Assembly (NCBI GenBank): GCA_951217055.1
Contig: OX578278.1
Coordinates: forward strand, 38,413,115-38,477,114
DNA length: 64,000 bases
Direction: 5' to 3'
Origin: Gerris lacustris
Lineage: Eukaryota > Arthropoda > Insecta > Hemiptera > Gerridae
Numbering within the stretch: the stretch's first letter is position 1; every line of letters starts with the position of its first letter. The notes beneath the pieces are model-generated. The model was not told where the DNA came from. It saw only the letters and a list, made by a program, of their open reading frames with translations, and made no database searches. The position numbers and the translations under genes were made by a program. This document shows, in pieces, positions 1 through 11,744 of the stretch.

Positions 1-131
1 AATACAGAAAAAAAAAAAAATGTTGAAAATAAGACTAGTTTTAAAAATGGTAATTTTTTTTCTTTCTTTTTTTTGGTGGCTGTATTCTTCTCCTAAAATG
101 TTGAAAATAAGACCAGTTTATAAAAATGGTC

Positions 132-500
132 TTTTTAGGGTGTCGTTGGTAAAACCAAAAAAAGAAACCCTTAGAGTTTCGGTCCTGTGTCTGTCTGTCT
201 GTCTCTCTGTACGGTTCCAATAACTTTTGAATAAAAAGAGATAAAAACATAAAACTTTTCAGTTTTAAAGATCGTTTTGACGCGCACACAGGAAAAATAT
301 AGCGAACTTAAAATTATCAGCTGTACAAATTCAAAATGGCGGATAATTCACGTCACGCGGATTTTTTTTTTTTTTTTTTTTAATTTCGAGTGGGTTATCA
401 AATGAAAGGTATTGAAGAGTAGATTACAAAAATGTATAACACTTGTGGATAGAGTTTAATTTTCCGCTCCATTTTGTCAAAAAACATCAAAATTTTGCTT
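132..500 (+). repeat. Dispersed repeat family A, copy 1
   Basis: About 370 bp that recurs in the same orientation at 17469-17838. Shared landmarks are a TTTTAGGG start, a GTCTGTCTGTCTGTC run, GACGCGCACACAGG, AAAATGGCGGATAA, and a shared end at CATCAAAATTTTGCT. Short ORFs on both strands here are repeat sequence and not genes. The family is not recognised. Confidence 0.8.
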
Positions 501-676
501 GCCCCTCCCCCCTAAAACTATATTTCTGCTATTACTAAAAATATAAAAAAATATGCAAAATGTGCAGTCTGCTGGGCCATAGAAAAAATAAGAATATCAA
601 TTTGATCTGATAAACTGGGAATCCACTCGGGGAACATGTTTAATTTTTCATGCCATTTTGTCAAAAAAATTGCGGT

Positions 677-695
677 CCCCCCCCCCCCCCCCCCC
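677..695. repeat. Poly-C tract (19 C)
   Basis: Uninterrupted C homopolymer in otherwise AT-rich DNA. It is one of about ten long C or G runs in the window; others of 15 or more are at 961-975, 2033-2047, 2070-2085, 6870-6886, 37466-37481 and 63808-63823. Confidence 0.9.
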
Positions 696-905
696 TCTAA
701 TACTACACGATACCAACGAAACCCTTTTTACGTGAGACTTCACGACTTACCATTTTTTTTATATTAATTATTTTTTAAGTACAACATGAATGGTAACAAA
801 TGTGACTTTAAATAATCATACGCGCCCATGATTTTTGAAGATAATTGTTGTATGACCGAGGCTTACTTTAGAAGACGCGAAGACGAACTTTAGGTTATAA
901 AGGAA

Positions 906-1029
906 CAGTGGCGCACCCAGGATTTATTTTTGGGAGGGGCACAGATTAAAAAAAAAATAAGGGGGGGGGGGGGGGCACGGGGGGCACGTGCCCCCCGTGC
1001 CCCCCGTGCCCCCCCTGGGTGCGCCACTG
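906..1029. mobile_element. hAT-like MITE (124 bp) with 8-bp target duplication
   Basis: The ends are inverted copies of CAGTGGCGCACCCAGG (left) and CCTGGGTGCGCCACTG (right). The element is flanked on both sides by the identical octamer TAAAGGAA (898-905 and 1030-1037). An 8-bp duplication and a CAGTGG-type terminus are typical of the hAT superfamily. The interior is G-rich, then forms a self-complementary GGGGGGCACGTGCCCCCC centre, so the transcript or single strand would fold into a hairpin. No coding capacity. Confidence 0.88.
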
Positions 1030-2754
1030 TAAAGGAATGATTCTGTTAACTGCAAAGCACTGAAATCCCACCCTTCAGTCAAACAGTGCAGCTAAATTCT
1101 TAGTAACTATTGTGACGAAGCTATCGTGGCGGATTGCTGGGACAAGCCTTCTTATTAAACTCCTGACAAATTACATCGAAATAAGAAAGAAATTATGTTT
1201 AATATCACAAACTACATTATATTTCCTATCTAGGCTCATAGTTAGAAAGTCAAAGAAAAATATTTTTTGAGCATGGTAACTAAGGTTACAAGGGGCTGGG
1301 ACTAACTATCGAGACCCTTTAGAATATATATATTTTTAAATTTCTCCTTCCTAAATAGGATATTAAAGAATCTGACCACACCGAAATGACGAATTTCAAC
1401 TGTAGAAAAATGTTTATAGGGTTGTAGATTTTTTAATACTGAGGAGTGCAAGTAATAAAATGTTTCAACTCGCACACAGTGAAAGTGTCACTTTTTTGAA
1501 AATGTCCCACTACTTATTAGAAATCCGTGACAGTAAAGTGATATGTTATCACTTAATTACTGAGCCCAGAGCCCACCTGGAGCAAGGCTATAGAGGCTAG
1601 GACTGCAAGTAGATGACTTCCAAGAACGGAATTATATGCAGAAGCGGGCTAAGTCAGCTGACAGCAGTAATAGCGGGATTTAATTAATATAATTTAAAAT
1701 GCTTTACTGTATTTATTTAATAGAACCTAGTACAGCTAAATATCAAACCTGTAACAAGCAATGGTTTTTTACAATAAAAAAACTGTTTTCTTTAAATTAT
1801 AATAAGTAATTGTTTTTCATTCAGCTGTAAAAAAATTTGTTTTGATCTTGAAGAATGTCATAAGTTGTAATTTCTAACTCGTTTTTAAAAAATATTTTTT
1901 ATTACAACAGCACTTCAGTTAGTTAAGTTACATTTTAAAAACCTGTATTTAGTGAAATAACATAAAATAAATAATTATTTTCTTACTTTAAGTTTTAACT
2001 TTGTTAAACTTAAGTTTTAAGTTTAACCCGGACCCCCCCCCCCCCCCTCATTGCTCGGAGTATTCCATACCCCCCCCCCCCCCCCAAAGTCCTAGTTTGT
2101 CGCCCAGTAAAAATTCCTTAAAATATGCTCTGATTATAATAATAATAATTATCACACAAAATTAAAATTCAGGGTGCCCATAGGCAAAAATGTCAATTAT
2201 ACATACTATTTCCCTTGCCAAACCTCTTGTATGGCTTGTTTAGGCCAAGTCTGACACCGTTTTCCTCTGTGACGTTTTTGGTTTTGGGGCGTTTCTCCTG
2301 TATTTTTTCTGAAAAATGCCGTTTTTAAACATACTTAAAAGTGATAGATACTGTTTTTATTTTTATTTGAATAGCTTGATAACTTCAAATGATAGCGTAA
2401 GACAAAATTCTCTGACACCAAATATGGGCCAATATGGGTGTCTGCTCTCCCGAACATGTAGGAAAAACGACTATCGGAAAAGTGATTAATAACCAGCTGA
2501 TTTTCTCAAGATACATTATTTGAACCCTATAATTCAACTTTTTAATATTGTCTGACGCAGAAAATTTTCCGATTTTCCAGTCTGACGCGTCAAAGATGTC
2601 GATTCGCGACATCAAAAAAATTATTAATTATCGTTAGACATTTATATATTATTATAATGTAAGTTCAGCTTAAATAACTATTCAGGTCCATACGATAATA
2701 TAAATGAAATTCACAGTATGAGGGTAATTTAACAGATATGTACTTTTTGTTAAA

Positions 2755-3670
2755 TTATTTAAAAAAATTAAAAAGGTATTTTTTTCTCATTCTTTTTATG
2801 CTGTCTTCATCAGTATCCTCACTTTCATAGTGGTCTGCCTCCTCATTTTCACTTTCCGAATCTGAATATTCGTACTCAGAATCTGTAATTTTAATTATGT
2901 TTATTTAAAGGGACAAGGGACTTAATTTTAAAGAGATAATATAGTACATTACGCGTCGAGTGCGGAAAGTAGCATTTTGCATGCGAGTGTGGAGTTTGCA
3001 CCCGAGCGACAGCAAGGGTAGTAAAACCACACGAGCAATGCAAAATGCCGTTTTCGCACGAGTTGCATACTGTACTTTACCTACGATTGTTAGATTTAAA
3101 TAATAAATACAGAAAAAGTAAACTTCCTGTATGCAAGTTCGTATTTCTCTTTTGATAAAGATGACATTAATTCATTAGTTGTATTTTGTGCCGAATTAAT
3201 TATTTCGACCAGCAAATCAAAACAAACATTTATTTTTATTGGAATAAATGTGGTTGCCTTAGCGTAGCAACATTTTTTTCAATTAAATTTCCTATAACCA
3301 TTTCTTAATCCTGAAATAATAAATTCGCCCAAAAATGAAAGAGAGCAATGCATTCTAGAATTTAAGTTTCACTTCTAATGCGTGAGAGCCTCACACATAT
3401 TTTTTTTAAATCATTTTTGAGTAATTTTAATAAATAGTACTCAGGAAAGTTTTACATACATAAATATAAATTTACCTTCGGAACTAGAAGAAATGTCTTT
3501 AAATGAAGAGCCCATCAAACATAATGATGAAACTCATTCTCATTATCTATTAATATCCACCCACAATCTTCTGGTTTTAATGTGGTTGGACATCTTAAAT
3601 GGGTCCTTAAACGGGATCTTAAATCCTTTTATTTAATCTGCTGCAGTAGTTCTGCATTTGTAGGTAGCAT
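2755..3670 (-). pseudogene. Degenerate two-exon acidic ORF inside the long-TIR element
   Basis: The downstream exon (2882 down to the stop at 2755-2757) is preceded by an acceptor, AATTACAG. It encodes a strongly acidic stretch beginning DSEYEYSDSESENEEADHYE and ending in a basic IKRMRKKY run. The upstream exon (3670-3476) begins MLPTNAELLQQIK, then has an in-frame TAA, continues with KDLRSRLRTHLRCPTTL, and needs one frameshift before reaching the Ser-rich FKDISSSSE at a GTAAA donor (3471-3475). The two exons join in phase (SSE-D-SEYEY). The putative intron contains the nested repeat at 2943-3225. The protein is not recognised. It may be an element-encoded protein or a captured host exon pair. 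It is broken as it stands. Confidence 0.45.
2943..3225 (-). mobile_element. Crypton-like recombinase-fragment repeat, copy 1 (truncated)
   Basis: Nearly identical to 59865-60145 and, on the opposite strand, to 25140-25365. It carries the GC-rich tail (ACGCGTCGAGTGCGGAAAG, CACCCGAGCGACAGC) and part of the short coding segment, but stops around the codons corresponding to EIINSA, so the ATG end is missing. It sits inside the intron of the element described at 2755-3670, which makes it a younger nested insertion. Confidence 0.7.
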
Positions 3671-5786
3671 ACTTGAAGTTGCCGCGATTTTAAAAATAAT
3701 TTACACCTACTTAATAATACGTACGGCGTAAATTTTATGTCACCTTTATCACTATTACATAAAACACATTCTATTATTATTTAATTTTTTGACACGTTTT
3801 CCCGCCGGCATCAAGAACTTTACTCCAAAATAATATGTGGGGAATGCGCACTAAACATACGGGTGTGCTTAGTTACTAATACTGACGATATTTTAAGAAA
3901 TAATAAACTTTGTAAACAGTAGAGCCAACTTATTTTTCTTTAAAAAAAATCAGTGTTGCCTGTTATACAACAATGATTAAGTTGGCAGTTCTGTTTAACT
4001 GAATGATTCGACAAACTAACAGCTGTTTTTTTTTTTTAACATTCCTTTAATTTATTTTGTTTATGTTTTTTGAGTTGAAAATACTTTTTTACTTTCTTTT
4101 TATAAGATTTTGTTAAAATTAAAATTAAAGACTTACAAATTTGTACATTTACTTATTAATACCTAAAGAACCGAAATCTTAAGTTTTATTTATGTTATTT
4201 TTTTCCCTAAATTTTTTTTCCTAAGAGTTTGAAAAAAATACTGTCTGGAAAACACATATTATGGGACAGTTGAAAAATTGATTTCTTTCTGTTTTATTAA
4301 GCTTTTTTAAAAAAACGATATCTGGTTATTAATGAATTTGACCTCAATATATATATACTTATGTATGAATGCCAACCAACAAATTAAAAATGATTTTATT
4401 TCAAATTATAATGAAAAAGCCCCACTTTCAGCATCAGACAATGTTTTTACTAGATTGTATATTTAATTTAAAAAGCAAAAATGTATAAAAAAATTGTTAT
4501 TAATAATTTTTTTGATGTCGTGAAATCGACATCTTTGATGCGTCAGACTGGTAAAACGGAAAATTTTCTGCGTCAGACAATATTAAAATGTTGAGTTATA
4601 GGGTTCAAATAATGTATCTTGAGTAAATCAGCTGGTTATTAATCACTTTTCCAATAGTCGTTTTTCCGACATGTTCAGGAGAGCAGACTTCAGACTCCCA
4701 TATTGGCCCATATTTGGTGTCAGAGAATTTTATCATTCGCTATCATTTGGAGTTATCAAGCTATTCAAATAAAAATAAAAACAGTATCTATCACTTTTAA
4801 GTATGTGTAAAAACGGAATTTTTCAGAAAAAATACAGGAAAAACCAAAAAAAGTCACAGAGGAAAACGTTGTCAGACTTAACAAGCCATACAAGAGGTTT
4901 GGCAAGAGTATGTATAATTGACATTTTTGCCTATGGGCACCTTGACAGAAATTCCTGAAAACAGAATAAATATGAACACCTTGCTGATTTATAATAAATA
5001 AGCCGCATAGCTGTGGTAGCCTTTAGAGACTTATGATTTCAGCTTTTATCAAATCTAAACTTAACATCGTTTTAATTAACAAAACTGATTCATGTGAATA
5101 AAAAGTAAAATATATTTTTTGAATTAGTAAAATTTGACTCTCTTATAAGTTTTAAATTTATTTTACTCTTTTTTATAAATATAAAAACACAGAGATAATA
5201 CACAGTAGACTAACAAGTCAAGGTATGATTCTAATTATTAATTATCCCTGGTGAAGCCAATCCCTATAAACATGTGCCATTCTTCTTCACTCTGCCTACT
5301 CTCTTGCTAATCTTGGGCAAGTGGATCATCCACAAAATATAGATTGAAATACATTAAGAAGGGCTAAGATATGGCTGTATTATTAGGGATAAAAAGTTTT
5401 TGCTAGAATACTGCACTCATCGTAAAGAATTGTAGAGGAGAGAGAATTTAGTATCGTTTAGGAACCTTTTTTCCAATTAGCATTTTTGAAGGGAGACATA
5501 ACAGGTTCATTAGTTCTTCATTAGGCTCCTTACATCTTACGCACAAATCTATTAAAATCTCAAATTAAAAGTTGAAAAAAAAATCTATCAAAAATCAATT
5601 TTAGGATTGAAATATTTTAGGATGAAATATTACAAAAAACTTCATCTGTAAATCTTCTTTTTTTTTATTAAATCACTGTAATTAAAATTACAATAAATGT
5701 AAATTGCAAACAATTTTTTTCAAATTAATTTTGTGTTTATAATGTTTTTGGTGTTTATATTAAATGTTTACTGTTATTTTGTTTAG

Positions 5787-5910
5787 GAATCTGCCCCGAG
5801 CAATATGGATAGCTATGCCTTTAGTCACACTAGTATATGTGACAGCTAACCTGGCTTATTTTGCTGTCGTCTCACCAGAAGAGATGCAGACTTCTCTGGC
5901 CGTTGCAGTG
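5787..5910 (+). CDS. LAT transporter exon a
   Basis: Preceded by the acceptor TTTGTTTAG and followed by the donor GTAAAT. The first base completes a split codon, then 41 codons run from [12 protein letters not shown] to SLAVAV. Ends in phase 0. Confidence 0.92.
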
Positions 5911-8900
5911 GTAAATATTATCTTTTCTTTTTGATCTAGCTATGACCCAGGATCGGCTCCAGACCAAGTCGTGCAACTTAGGAAAGTGGTGCAAAGCTCT
6001 ACAGACTGCATTAAATGTTACCCATTATGTTACTTGAAACTGATCAATTTTGCTCTTTGAGTTTTGTTCGTCTTCTATGATAAAAAAAAAAATAAAAAAA
6101 AAAAAAAAATGTTTATTCAAAATGATAACTTTCCATTAAAAAATGTAAGCTTTTTTCAACCTTTCAGCGATCATCATTGGATAAAGGATATTAATGTCGT
6201 AAGTGTAAACAAAGATAAGTGTAATAATGGAGTTTCAGGTCTTCTAGTTGTGACTTTGTCTTAATCTATGAAGGTTCCGCCATTCACCCTCTATAGAGAG
6301 GCATTATCAAAGGGACATTTGCACCCTTGAAAATGCCTCTAGAATTGGACACGAAACGTCTGAAGTCTGAACCTATATCTATTGAAACTTTTTTTTTCAA
6401 ATACCCATCACACTATGGAAGGAAGTCCAGAGAATTTGAACTAGGACTTGGATCACGTAGATCTAGAACTCTATTAAGATATATAATTAATCTAACTAAG
6501 ATAATAGAAGTGGTTTTATGATAATTAGCTGACCAATGTTTTTAAGTTTTACTCACTATTCTATTCCCTTAATTATTATTATTGATTATTGTATCAGATT
6601 GATTATTATCGTCATCCATGTGTTTTTCAGACTTTTGGAGATAAAATGTTTGGTGGTTTGAACTGGTTGGTACCAGTCTTTGTAGCTCTTAGTACTTTCG
6701 GAGGAGTTAACGGAATACTGTTCACTTCAGCCAGACTCTTCGTTACAGGTTCACAGCAAGGTCATCTCCCTAGACTCTTCTCCTTCATCCATGTGGACAA
6801 GTTTACTCCTATACCTTCATTACTTTTCACTGTAAGTATATTCAAGTATTTTAATAATTATTGTTGTGTCCCCCCCCCCCCCCCCCATCCCCATTAAATT
6901 TCTAATAAGTTGTACAAGGTGTCATAAGGGGTAAATAATTATTACACTTTTTAAAGGTGGTATGAGTTTGAAAATTATACCAAAAAGGAGTGAAATAGAG
7001 CTTCATGTGCTAAACGATGTGCAATAAATATGTGCACTTCCATTTGATTTCGTTTGTGCTTGTTTTCTCCACTGAATTGCTCACCCAAATCCCATCCATT
7101 CTTGCTAAAAATTTCACAATAATCATGTACTCATAGAGTTATAAATTTTGTAATAAAAATTATTTGAATTACTAATTATTTTTGTTTATTGCGTTGTTTA
7201 CACAGTGTTTGGTTTCGGTGATAATGTGCTGCTGGTCAGATGTATTCAAGTTAATAAACTACTTCAGTCAAGTACTGTGGTTCTCAGTTGGTCTGTGTAT
7301 TGCCGGACTACTTTACTTAAGGAAGACTAGGCCAGACATGCCTCGACCAATAAGAGTACACCTCTCTCTTCCTATAATATTCCTCATTTGCTGTATCTTT
7401 CTCGTAGCAGTCCCTACTGTCGTAGAACCTCTAAATGCTTGTAAGTTTTTATTCTTTGATAAATATTAATTACTGTAAAGACCTCATGTAAAGAGCTCAA
7501 TCGAATTTTAAGACTATTTATTTTTAAATTGACTTTTCGAAGCTGCTTTAATAAATGTTTATTATTATTTCGAGGCTGCTACATAATTGAGGTGAAGTAT
7601 TGTTACTTTTTCATTAATAAATAAAAAAAAATTATCAATTTAAAAATGTTGCATATTTAGAAGAAATACTGCTCAAAAGAAAATAGCCCTCCTCTAATTG
7701 CCAAGATACAGAAATATCCAACAGAACTAAAAGCAGTTGTAATTAGTTGTGAAATAGAATTTATAAATACCCTACTTGAATTGTCTACATAGATGATTTT
7801 AATTGAAATAGTATAGAATATTTTCTATTACATAACCAATTGCAATCAGGTATACACAAATAACACAATTAACAATTATAAGTATTAATATGTTTAACTA
7901 ACACAGGTATTAAGCGCAAATAATTAACATAAATATAATAAAACTTCAAAAAGTAAGATATAAAATAATAACATATTTGGTTATTAACAATTTATTTGCA
8001 TGCTATCTAAATTGAGTTATAGATAGGGTTATTACCATACGTCCGGATTTCGTCCGGACTGTCCAGATTTGAAACATCTGTCCGGTTTTGGGTCCGGATT
8101 TTAAGAAAAATCAGAAAGCTAAATGGGCTTCCCTACCAAAAGAAGAAACCCCAAAAACTTATGAGAAATGGAAATAAATATTTGAAGCATTTTCTAGAAG
8201 AAACGTCCCTTTTTTAATATATTAAAAATAGTAGAATTCGGCATGTCTGCCTGGTACTTATAGGCTCCCAATGTATTTTTTCAATGATGGGGTCTATTTG
8301 GACGCCTGAAAGAGGAAGATTATCTCTGTCAGTTGTAAAAGAGCTTCTTAATATTAAAGCACATTCTATTATCACAATTCCACGACCAAAAGCCAAAAGC
8401 CTTTTCTAAGAAAAAATTAGTTCATCTGAAAAGTATGATGGACCCAGCAGATACTAGCTAAAGTTGAATATGATGATATTAATAAATAAGTATTAATAAG
8501 TAAATATTAATAAATAAATATTATCAAATATTGTATTAATTATATATTACGTAATTATATATTTGTAACTTAAATATTTTCCCAATTTCACAACAAAAAA
8601 AAAATATATATATACATTTTTTTTTGCAATTTTTCCTCTGTATATATGCCGCAACGTGCCACCAAGAGAGGATCAGCCACACGAATACATATAAAGACTT
8701 AGTTACTTATTGTTGACAATTAAATATATTATAGAGGGAGAGATTAATCTTAATTTCATGATTCAGAATATAAATAAGAAAGTAGCAAAAAAATTTCAAA
8801 TTAAATATAATTTTTATAATATAACTCTAAATTTTTATAATTTCTTTATTTTGTTATTTATAATGTTTTATTTTTGCTTTATTTTTTTAAATTTTTGTGC

Positions 8901-10014
8901 TGAACTGAAGATAAGTAGAAATTCAGACGTAAACAAATTGGGCTGATTAGTTCTTGTGACAAGATGCTTGCTTGTTCACAAAGACACAAAAAATAACAAC
9001 ACTAAAATTTTTTTAGCAGTATTTAAAAATATTATGATAACTACATGGAAAGTTGTTTTAAAAATCTTATTTTTAGAAACATCCAGTATCTTATTTATCA
9101 TGTGACTATTCAATGTAGTTTTTCCCCCATTTTTGTAACAATGATGTTAGCCAAATTGTTGAAAGAAGAAGGCTTTACAATGTTGTCTTATTACAATTTT
9201 AATTTTTTCTCTTCATAAGATTATGATTTGTTTTATTTAAAAATAAAATATTTGCTATTTGTTCGCAGTGATTTCATGTTCTATTATTGCTGCCGGTGTG
9301 CCAGTCTACTATGTGTTTGTCAAAAGGAAAAGAAAATCACAAAAATTAGGATATTTCATGGGTAAATATATTATTTACACAGTTTTTACAAAAAGTCTCT
9401 AAGAATCAAATTTTAACATTAAGCAGTTTTTTTAAATTATAGTAGGGAATTTTTAACTCCTTAAGGCTCGGTGGTAAACATAGCTACCACCCTAAAATCC
9501 TCTAAAAAAATCAGCTGTGATATTGGAAATAGTTAAAAAAAAAAAAAGAAAGGTCCCCAAAAACACAATTTTAAAAAATATGCTATAAATAATCATCAAA
9601 TCCAATAATATTGAGACCTATAAATATAAATATATGTTCAACAATAAGTACTCTGGTGGCAAACAGTTGAACTAAGAGTAGTGGTACTGTGCATGAAAGT
9701 TTTGAGTTTTGAATCCCATATGTGTTTTCGGTCAAAGCTGTATCGGTCTTGGACTCCAAATGTTTTGAAAACTGTATTTTCATGCAATTTATTATTACCC
9801 AGATTGAGTTTTAAATAGAACTAATATTTCTCCATAAAAGCGTAGCTTATAATAATATTTTGTTTCGTAACAACAAAAACATTAGAATTCTATTTTGTTT
9901 AATTTAGAATTAAAAATATGGTATTTTTTTCTTTGTTTAGATAACTTAACAATGTTGATACAAAAGATCATGTACGTCGTTGAACCAGAAACTGGAGCTT
10001 CCTTAAAGGACTGA
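5787..10014 (+). CDS. LAT-type amino acid transporter (SLC7 family), C-terminal half
   Basis: Light subunit of a heterodimeric amino acid exchanger of the plasma membrane, in the LAT/Minidiscs/JhI-21 group of the APC superfamily. Such proteins usually pair with an SLC3 (4F2hc) heavy chain. The visible exons are 5787-5910, 6631-6831, 7206-7440, 9269-9361 and 9941-10014. They join in frame with GT/AG borders and give about 241 residues to a TGA at 10012-10014. Family hallmarks in order are NLPRAIW followed by a hydrophobic helix, [37 protein letters not shown], a helix with [29 protein letters not shown], and the closing helices through [13 protein letters not shown]. The residue order matches human LAT1 through its last half. 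The N-terminal half (TM1-6 including the GG-W substrate motif) was not found in 1-5786, so it must lie upstream of the window. Which of the several insect LAT paralogues it is cannot be decided here. Confidence 0.93.
6631..6831 (+). CDS. LAT transporter exon b
   Basis: Acceptor TTTTTCAG, donor GTAAGT; 67 codons in phase 0 at both ends. Encodes [17 protein letters not shown] through TPIPSLLFT, containing the highly conserved [14 protein letters not shown] segment of SLC7 proteins. Confidence 0.94.
7206..7440 (+). CDS. LAT transporter exon c
   Basis: Acceptor ACACAG, donor GTAAGT; 78 codons plus one base. Encodes two membrane segments separated by the [14 protein letters not shown] loop, which matches the RP-hydrophobic-V loop of LAT proteins. 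Confidence 0.94.
8035..8410 (+). pseudogene. hAT transposase C-terminal relic in a LAT intron
   Basis: An ORF fragment at 8284-8409 reads [20 protein letters not shown] and on to a TAA. It fits the hAT dimerisation region (…FSxM…W…RxxLxxxxLKxLL). Just upstream, in a shifted frame, KIVEFGMS and LPGTYRLPM resemble the LPGTNAxVERVFS block of insect hAT transposases, now broken by frameshifts. The block begins with TAGGGTTATTACCATACGTC and two CCGGA-rich repeats, which resemble a hAT terminus. The element is decayed and lies in the intron between exons c and d in the same orientation. Confidence 0.6.
9269..9361 (+). CDS. LAT transporter exon d
   Basis: Acceptor TTCGCAG, donor GTAAAT. Encodes (L)[17 protein letters not shown], the last membrane helix, followed by the basic [13 protein letters not shown] cytoplasmic start. 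Confidence 0.92.
9941..10014 (+). CDS. LAT transporter terminal coding exon
   Basis: Acceptor TTTGTTTAG after a T-rich tract. Encodes (D)[19 protein letters not shown] and ends SLKD-TGA. The QK-M-VV-PE-T pattern matches the C-terminus of human LAT1. The 3' UTR follows, but its poly(A) site was not resolved. Confidence 0.9.
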
Positions 10015-11424
10015 TCTTTAACAGAAGAGTCGACCAGAGATTCTGACCATCAACCACTGTCGACCTCCACTAAAAGCAGGATATCAATACGTCTGTTCCA
10101 ACCTGGGAACAAAGTCCAGATACCTGTTGAACGTAGGGAGTACATATATGTCGACATTTCCAGTCCTCACATTCCAAGGCCTAAACACATACAAGTCTAT
10201 GTCTGAAAACCTAACCAAATTGTTTTTCAATCTTAATTTTTATATTTATTTGGAGTGATTTATTTAAGACTAAAATTTCACTTTGAACTCTGATTAAGAT
10301 GAAACTTTTTATTGATTTGAAGTTTTTTTTGCTAACATCAATCGCATTACTGCATCAACTAGGGGATTTCCTATATGTAGCACTCTATTTCAAAATGTGT
10401 TTTTATAAGCCAGATGACTCTCTCAAACACTACTGGCTGTGTACAGAGCCACTGTTCACTACCATGAAAAAATGCCACTGCTCCCTCTCTACTTTTCATG
10501 TTATGGATATGAAAATGGAAGTTTGTGTAAGCATATAATATATTCAGGGTGTTCTGCATTTTAGTATAATTACTTTAGGAACTGATTCTACACATTCAAG
10601 TAGTCAAAAAGTTGATATAGACTATGCTGGCGTTTTTCCAACCAATTCTGGAATTATAGCTTAAATTGAATTTTCATTCAAAAAAGTCTACTTCATTTTT
10701 AACAATATTTTATGACCCAAAGACTAGTACAGTTGGAGCTTTGTGAGGAGTGCCATTTTAAAGAGCATTTTATTTAGAGGCAGAAATGTGGTTCATATTT
10801 CACAGACTCTATTCTGCCTTCTAAAAAGCCGAAGCTGTTTACAACTTATAAAAATATTATATTAAAAAAAGGGAATACTTTGATCTGTCATATTTATTGA
10901 GAATGTCCAAAATTAGCAAAAGTTTAAGCACTTAGTAGGCTCAAAAATGACACTTTTTAATCTAAAATATTTCTATTTTTTAAGACAGCCAAAATTTAAT
11001 AGAAATAAAAAAGAAAAAAGTAGGTCTAAACCGCAGGTGGTATAGGGTGGGGTTTGGCAAAAGCCCCATGAAACTGCACTCGAGACTCATGTTTTCTTTT
11101 CCACCTGTACACCTTTATTACGTCCACTTCACAACATAAAGTAGAGTTCTGGATAGTGTTTAGAATAAATACCTCTTACATCAATATATTAGATCATAAA
11201 TGTTGGTGGGATTGTAATACTTAGTATTTGAGATACGATAATCATTTTTAAACGTTATTATAATTTAAACACATAATTTGTGAATGCCAGCCCTATCCAG
11301 CTAGTGGTGTGGGAGTTCCAATGTCTCATGCTGGTGCTGCACTCAAAAAGTGGAACTATTAGGGTAAAAACTCAACCACTATTGTAAGTAAGGCTTGTGA
11401 CCAAATCTACCTGCTCTAACTACA
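10015..11424. other. 3' flank and intergenic DNA
   Basis: Begins with the transporter 3' UTR. 10550-10860 holds a CAGGGTGTTCTGCATTT-type start often seen at insect transposon ends, but no matching partner end was found. Short ORFs on both strands at 10299-10559 show no recognisable family. Confidence 0.5.
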
Positions 11425-11500
11425 GTAGTGTGATGGCTGAGTGGTCTGACGCACTTGTTTAATACACTTTGATCAATAGGTTTGAGACCCATCTAGGTCG
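11425..11500 (+). repeat. tRNA-derived SINE head
   Basis: A tRNA-like polymerase III promoter: an A-box-like TGGCTGAGTGGTCTGA and a B-box-like GGTTTGAGACCC at about the right spacing. The intervening part does not fold as a good cloverleaf, so it reads as an old SINE head rather than a tRNA gene. Confidence 0.5.
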
Positions 11501-11744
11501 GAGAATGTTTTACAGGTACACACAGAAATTAGTTCCTCTTTTCCCTGCTACCACAAGAGGACGCTACTGTGTTAGAACACTAATCACTCTAACCTTAGCA
11601 ATTGCTCATACAAGAGAGAAGTTGACTGTCTTTGCTAAAGGATTAATTAACTCTGGTTAACACATACAGTGTGCATGGGTCAATAGAGAAACAGAAAAAG
11701 ACAACATTATTAAATTATAAAAGAAAAATCTAATTAGAAATTTA

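Larger units (their letters stand above)
2170..4944. mobile_element. Long terminal-inverted-repeat (foldback-type) DNA element, 2.8 kb
   Basis: The first ~460 bp (2170-2632) reappear as a reverse complement at 4501-4944. The termini read CAGGGTGCCCATAGGC and, at the other end, GCCTATGGGCACCTTG. Shared interior landmarks include CAAACCTCTTGTATGGCTTG, GTGATAGATACTGTTTTTAT and the GTCTGACGC segments near the inner edges. The arms differ by point changes and a ~10-bp indel, so this is not an assembly duplication. No clear target duplication was found. The interior holds a degenerate minus-strand reading frame (2755-3670) and a nested repeat (2943-3225). Superfamily unassigned. Confidence 0.8.

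Noticed and set aside
20..289. Short overlapping ORFs on both strands
   Set aside because: They fall inside a dispersed repeat that recurs at 17.5 kb and have low-complexity translations.
2385..2615. 76-codon minus-strand ORF
   Set aside because: It lies within the terminal inverted arm of the long-TIR element. The other arm does not preserve it.
1..5786. Upstream exons of the LAT transporter in the window
   Set aside because: I looked for the conserved N-terminal helices and the GGW-N motif on the plus strand and found none. Only repeats are present.
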